From positions 52,687 to 116,686 of the forward strand of contig NZ_BIMC01000022.1 in NCBI RefSeq assembly GCF_004000885.1: a stretch of DNA of 64,000 bases, read 5' to 3'. The DNA is from Paenibacillus glucanolyticus NBRC 15330. GTDB lineage: Bacteria > Bacillota > Bacilli > Paenibacillales > Paenibacillaceae. The notes below the pieces were generated by a model, which was given only the letters and a program-made list of their open reading frames with translations, was not told the DNA's origin and did not search any database. Below, in pieces: positions 59,809 to 64,000 of the stretch. The translations under genes were made by a program, and so were the position numbers. Positions within the stretch are counted from its first letter, which is position 1. Each line of letters begins with the position of its first letter.

Positions 59809-61583
59809 GCTTGCACCTGCCCTTGCGTACCGCCTGATTGAGCTTGCTTGGCGATAAGGTCCGCATATTGTATTTTATATACATCCTGATAAGGTCCTGG
59901 CACTGCAATCAAATCGTTATGCTTGCCGCGCTGCACAACACTCCCCTCATCCAGAACGAGTATTTCATCCGCATGGCGTAAAGAGGAAATCCGGTGAGCG
60001 ATAATAAACGTCGTTCTGCCGTTCATGACTTCCTGGAAGCCGGATTGAATTTCGTGCTCGGTTTCCATATCCACTGCGCTGGTCGCATCATCCAGGATCA
60101 GAATTTTCGGATCCTTCAGCAGAGCCCGGGCTATTGCGATCCTCTGCTTCTGTCCACCGGAGAGTCCCATTCCCCGTTCGCCAACAATCGTATCGTAGCC
60201 GTCCTTCATCTCCATGATGAACTCATGAGCTTTGGCCAGCTTGGCTACCCGGATGATCTCTTCCATACTGACGTTTTTCATCCCGTAAGAAATATTGTTT
60301 CGAATACTGGACGAGAACAGGAATGTCTCCTGGAATACCGTGGCGATCTGACCCCGTAAACTTCGCACCTTGATATCATTAATGTTGACTCCGTCCAGTT
60401 TAATGCTGCCTTGATTTACATTGTAGGCATGCATCAAGAGCTGAATGATTGTCGATTTGCCAGAGCCCGTTCCGCCAAGCAAACCAATAACGGAGCCGGG
60501 ACGCGCATCCAGATTAATATCTTTCACGGCAGCCATCTTATTGCCATAAGCGAAGGTGACGTTATCAAATACGACGTGTCCCTTCACTTCGCTTGGCACC
60601 AGGTCTACCGCACGCTCGCGGTCTTCCACATCAATCGGCTGATTCAGCAGCTCCAGCACACGTTCTCCGGAAGCCTTGGACTGCGTATAGTTGTTAATGT
60701 GGAAGCCAATTCCCCATAAAGGGCCGATTATGTACCAGATCAAGGTGAAGAATGCTGCCAGCTCCCCCACGGTCATGGAGCCTTTGATAACCATGCCACC
60801 GCCGACTGCAAGCAGAATGACGACACTGATATTCGCAAACAGCTCCATCATCGGGAAGTAGCGTGCCCATAGTGAAGAGGCAAATATCTGGTTGGTTTTG
60901 TAGCGCTCATTCCGTTCGGAGAACTTCTCCACTTCGTGAGGTTCGCGTGCAAAGGATTTAACGGTTCGAACGCCCGTAATATTCTCCTGAACCGCGGTTG
61001 TCAGCGAGCTCAGCGCAAGACGCATTTCCTGGAACGCCGGATGGATCCTGGATTCGAACTTCAGGGCTGCCACAACCAGGAATGGCATCGCTACCAAAGT
61101 AACCAGCGTTAATTGCCAGCTGATGGTAAACATCATGATGGAACCAAAGGTCACCATCAATACTAAGTTAAGAAGCTGGGCAAAGCCGAACCCGATAAAC
61201 ATCCGGATTGCTTCCAGATCCCCCGTAAGCCGCGACATCAAATCCCCGGTCCGAGCCGTGTCATAATAGCGAAATGATAGAAATTGCAGTTTTTCATAGC
61301 AGGCGTTTCGCAGCGAGTATGCCAGGTAATTACCCAGCCTCCCTCCAAAGAATCCATGCAAAAACTGCATGAAGGCTTTAAGGATGACCACACCCAGCAC
61401 TGTAAGTGCGAGCTGCGGTACGATCCCGTAATTCTCCAGCTTGATTGCATCGTCGATCAGCACTTTCAACAGCTGCGGATAGACGAGTCCCAATGCGGTT
61501 GCAATCGCCAGACACAGCATGGAAAGAAAAAGATAACTTCGTTTTTCCCAAAAGAAGCCCTGCAGTTGCCTGAGAACATTCAT
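59805..61583 (-). CDS. Heterodimeric ABC exporter, subunit with degenerate ATP site
   Basis: A 592-residue half-transporter with six helices (about 15-305) and an ATPase domain: Walker A GLLGGTGSGKSTI, signature MGLSGGQKQRIAIARAL, and Walker B KILILDDATSAVDMETE. The residue after the Walker B Asp is Asp instead of the catalytic Glu, which marks the degenerate site of asymmetric exporters (as TM287 in TM287/288); the partner encoded next has the Glu. It is the first gene of the two-gene operon, starting after a purine-rich site. Confidence 0.9.
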   Translation of the reverse strand: MNVLRQLQGFFWEKRSYLFLSMLCLAIATALGLVYPQLLKVLIDDAIKLENYGIVPQLALTVLGVVILKAFMQFLHGFFGGRLGNYLAYSLRNACYEKLQFLSFRYYDTARTGDLMSRLTGDLEAIRMFIGFGFAQLLNLVLMVTFGSIMMFTISWQLTLVTLVAMPFLVVAALKFESRIHPAFQEMRLALSSLTTAVQENITGVRTVKSFAREPHEVEKFSERNERYKTNQIFASSLWARYFPMMELFANISVVILLAVGGGMVIKGSMTVGELAAFFTLIWYIIGPLWGIGFHINNYTQSKASGERVLELLNQPIDVEDRERAVDLVPSEVKGHVVFDNVTFAYGNKMAAVKDINLDARPGSVIGLLGGTGSGKSTIIQLLMHAYNVNQGSIKLDGVNINDIKVRSLRGQIATVFQETFLFSSSIRNNISYGMKNVSMEEIIRVAKLAKAHEFIMEMKDGYDTIVGERGMGLSGGQKQRIAIARALLKDPKILILDDATSAVDMETEHEIQSGFQEVMNGRTTFIIAHRISSLRHADEILVLDEGSVVQRGKHNDLIAVPGPYQDVYKIQYADLIAKQAQSGGTQGQVQA

Positions 61584-61962
61584 GTTTATCCTCCTTTGGA
61601 TTATTTTCGTTCAGGTTATGTAGCATTTATGAAGTTTATCATCGACCCGAACCCGCGGCAAAGAGGGAAAACCGTCATAAATGAGCCAAAAGGACCTAAA
61701 GGCGGCAAATAGTATAACTTATCTTTGTTTCATGATTAAATCATCGGGAATTCTCATAAATACTAGGGGATATAATCACATTGTCAGTCCCTACAACCAT
61801 CAGGCTTCATCCACTCTTTTCGACTTTTTTGAACATGCTTACAAAAGGGTAAAATCCTAACCTGCTTTCATCCTAGTGACGAACGCTGGAACGGATAAAA
61901 AGACGCGATCCCATCCCCTTGACATGCCTCTGCTAATCTTGGAAATCTAATTTAATTAGGAC
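61584..61962. other. Intergenic region between the ABC exporter and the dynamin gene
   Basis: No gene or operator is recognised. A TTGACA at 61918-61923 has no -10 box at proper spacing. The ABC operon promoter (minus strand) should lie near 61590-61700 in AT-rich sequence. Confidence 0.4.
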
Positions 61963-62003
61963 AAAAGACGCCCCGCCAAGATGGCATACGGGACGTCTTT
62001 TTA
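61963..62003. terminator. Bidirectional terminator
   Basis: AAAAGACGCCCCG and CGGGACGTCTTTT pair with one mismatch and have A- and T-tracts on both sides. It can end the leftward dynamin gene about 130 bases past its stop. Confidence 0.82.
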
Positions 62004-62130
62004 GAGAAAACATGTAAATTTGGGGTTCGCAACAGACAGAGATCCGCGAAAGAGCACAACGGCTATTCTTGTGGGACTTTTATTGAACCGGAAGAATTGC
62101 TATGCACTCTTAGTCAGACGATTAACCTGA

Positions 62131-64000
62131 TCAGGTCCGCTCATGCTGCACAGTCGCGGACAATGCATCCAATTCGTCAGCCAGTTTTCTCCACATCATC
62201 GGGGATTGACCATCCTGCAGGGAACTGATGATGGCAGCCATGGATTCATTAAGCTGCTCCTCCAATACCGATACCTGATGCTTCAATGAAAGGGCGCCCA
62301 TCTGTACATAGTGATCCGTTAGCTGTTCTTCACGCATGGCGACTACATCCGCTATCGCTTCCTTTACCTTCGGTTCGGCTGCTTCACGAAGTTTGGAGCT
62401 GCCGCTGCCTTCAAAGAAATGCTTCGGGTTCTTAAACAGCGACCAGTAGGATAACCAATCTCCTTGAATTTGGAGCTCCGTTTCTCCAAGTGCCGGCGCT
62501 TCCCAGTCCGATTCCCGCCGAATCCCAAGCGACAAGCCCTCGGCCATGCCATTCATATCGGCTGCTGCCTTGGCAGCCGCACCTTCGGTTAATGTGCGGC
62601 CGGCCTGCTCCAGACGAAGCGTTGTCGCCCACAATTCCTGATCCAGCTCAATGGACAGTGTCCGCATCAGATCACGGCCGCAGGCCGCAAATGCCGCTTT
62701 CAGATGGCCTGCGTCTTCCCGAAGTACGGAAGGGTTAAAGGATTCCTGGAAAAAACGATTCATCGCGTAGTCCAGCCGCTGCCGTACATGAAAGAGCAGC
62801 TCGCTGCTTTCTTGCGATATTTCCCGGGTTATGTTGTGCTCAGCCAACGCGGCCAGGGTAGATAAAGCTTGCACATGAGCCTCTTTGAGCTCAGTGATTT
62901 TACGCTCGCGCGTGGTTTCATCCTGGGCAGCCATATCCGCCCAAGCGCTGATGCGATTCCGCACCGAGGTTATCTCGTCATAACCCGCACGTTGTGACAG
63001 CCTTGGCAGCTCTTCCACAGCGAATCGGCTGATCGCTTGTTCAAAGACAGGGAAACCTGACTCCGCCAAGGTGTCTTCATCCTCATCCTGCTTGCTGCTC
63101 AGTGCAGCCAAACTGGACACGGGGAATATATGCGGGCTGCCCACTCCGCTTGCGGTGAGGTTGCTGCGAACATGTTTCACAACCTCCTCCAGCTCCTCTT
63201 CGGATTGTGCAAGATCAGCCGCATTGACGATAAAAAACATCTTATCCAAGGCAAAACTGTCTTTCACCCGACCAAGCTGGGACAGAAATTGTCTGTCCGC
63301 TTTCGAGAAGGCATGGTTGTAATAGGTGACATAGACAATGGCATCCGCATTCTTTATATAATTGAACGTTACACCGGTATGACGGGCATGCAGGGAATCG
63401 GCTCCGGGCGTATCCACCAGTACGATCCCTTGCTCCGTCAGCGGGCAGCTGTAATACAAGTCAATCCCTTCGACAAAACAGGACTTGGTTTCATCTGCTA
63501 CATAGCCGCGGTATTCGGCCAGTTCTACTGTTTCCGTGGTACCCAGTTTCGTCTCCATCTCATTCCAGCCGGAGGCGGCTGCCTTCAGGAATCCGTAATG
63601 CGGCAGTCCTGCCGGATGAATGCCGCCTGGGGTTAGTCCCTCCGCTACGCTCCGCCAATTCCCCGGATTCGGCTCTTCCAATCCCAATACGCTGAACGAA
63701 TACAACAGATCGTCCCACCACATGTCGCGGCTCTTCATCCGCACGGCTGCAGTACCATGGGCATTCCCCTCAGCCGGTGCAACAATCCGGTTCACCGCCG
63801 CCGTTGTCGGATGCGGTGACACCGGCAGGACCGACTCGCCAAGCAGGGCGTTGGCGAAGGAGGACTTCCCGGCGCTGAACGCTCCGAACAGCGCCAGGGT
63901 GAACGAGCCGCCCGCAAGCGCATCCGCGCGGGCGGTTAAATCCCGCGCGGCCGATGCCAGCGCGGGATGCGGCGCCAGCAGCGCGGCGGCAGCGCGCAGC
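62131..64000 (-). CDS. Dynamin family GTPase, 5' end beyond the window
   Basis: The frame is open through 64000, so the GTG at 63822 is not the start. Upstream of it lies the P-loop GAFSAGKSSFANALL (63862-63885), with the G2 region PVSPHPTTAAVNR, G3 VDTPGADSLHARHTG and a G4 variant VNAADL. The rest is the helical stalk. About 620 residues are visible. Bacterial dynamins such as B. subtilis DynA (YpbR, a double protein of 1193 residues) fuse membranes and resist pore-forming stress and phage. The local sequence near the window edge is markedly GC-rich and Ala-rich. Whether the missing part holds a second dynamin unit cannot be seen. Confidence 0.87.
   Translation of the reverse strand, partial: LRAAAALLAPHPALASAARDLTARADALAGGSFTLALFGAFSAGKSSFANALLGESVLPVSPHPTTAAVNRIVAPAEGNAHGTAAVRMKSRDMWWDDLLYSFSVLGLEEPNPGNWRSVAEGLTPGGIHPAGLPHYGFLKAAASGWNEMETKLGTTETVELAEYRGYVADETKSCFVEGIDLYYSCPLTEQGIVLVDTPGADSLHARHTGVTFNYIKNADAIVYVTYYNHAFSKADRQFLSQLGRVKDSFALDKMFFIVNAADLAQSEEELEEVVKHVRSNLTASGVGSPHIFPVSSLAALSSKQDEDEDTLAESGFPVFEQAISRFAVEELPRLSQRAGYDEITSVRNRISAWADMAAQDETTRERKITELKEAHVQALSTLAALAEHNITREISQESSELLFHVRQRLDYAMNRFFQESFNPSVLREDAGHLKAAFAACGRDLMRTLSIELDQELWATTLRLEQAGRTLTEGAAAKAAADMNGMAEGLSLGIRRESDWEAPALGETELQIQGDWLSYWSLFKNPKHFFEGSGSSKLREAAEPKVKEAIADVVAMREEQLTDHYVQMGALSLKHQVSVLEEQLNESMAAIISSLQDGQSPMMWRKLADELDALSATVQHERT

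Noticed and set aside
1..64000. tRNA, rRNA, CRISPR arrays, insertion sequences, prophage genes
   Set aside because: None seen: no cloverleaf with a TTCGANTC arm, no rRNA cores, no regularly spaced repeats with unique spacers, no transposase or integrase motifs.

Overview
The window is chromosomal DNA of a low-to-mid GC, endospore-type Bacillota, most likely a Paenibacillus. This rests on gene content and signals: a sporulenol-type squalene cyclase, a Btr-like AraC/binding-protein regulator next to a FeuA-like lipoprotein, a large bacterial dynamin, topoisomerase IV genes in parE-parC order, many AraC and GNAT genes, purine-rich AAGGAGG ribosome binding sites and strong sigma-A promoters. No rRNA, tRNA, CRISPR array, prophage or insertion sequence was seen.

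Layout. 1-3.8 kb: small membrane and DUF2653 proteins, a GNAT enzyme, an AraC gene without its sensor domain abutting a DUF6809 gene, and a secreted TraB/GumN protein. 3.9-8.7 kb: a long UbiD-type decarboxylase, then a Fur-box-controlled siderophore-binding lipoprotein and its AraC-type regulator. 8.8-13.3 kb: GNAT, FNT channel, YjgB-like protein, APH-fold kinase and DeoR repressor. 13.6-17.3 kb: cytoplasmic Cys-type sulfatase plus its formylglycine-generating enzyme, with a divergent AraC regulator. 17.3-20.0 kb: methyltransferase and sqhC. 20.1-26.8 kb: a persulfide/sulfide-handling cluster (TauE exporter, rhodanese-MBL persulfide dioxygenase, TusA-rhodanese, two rhodaneses, DsrE, TusA, CstR, CoA-disulfide reductase-rhodanese) with five copies of an ATACC(C)-GGGTAT operator, one in front of each transcription unit. 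26.9-34.4 kb: MATE exporter behind a terminator-bearing leader, DUF1796 protein, an exported coiled-coil protein behind another attenuator-like leader, a permuted papain-fold hydrolase, and an AraC / Gfo-Idh-MocA / aldo-keto reductase sugar locus. 34.4-35.4 kb: gene-free DNA with nested inverted repeats and a ~20-bp minisatellite. 35.4-42.7 kb: VOC-TetR operon with a palindromic operator, an Sm-like small protein, a six-PAS histidine kinase and oligoendopeptidase F. 42.7-48.3 kb: a promoter, a 7-codon leader ORF, competing hairpins and two intrinsic terminators upstream of a MutS2-family gene lacking the Smr domain; then GNAT, methyltransferase-pseudouridine synthase pair and MarR. 48.6-61.6 kb: parC/parE, an ABC-2 transporter with a GDSL hydrolase, a CAP-domain protein, GNAT, and a heterodimeric ABC exporter. 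62.1-64.0 kb: a dynamin-family GTPase running off the window.

The strongest candidates for undescribed biology are the leader-peptide attenuator upstream of the Smr-less MutS2 gene, two unclassified terminator-type leaders (before the MATE gene and before the coiled-coil protein gene), and the complete, self-consistent CstR-type regulon. All functional statements come from reading translated sequences and known family motifs; no database search was run.
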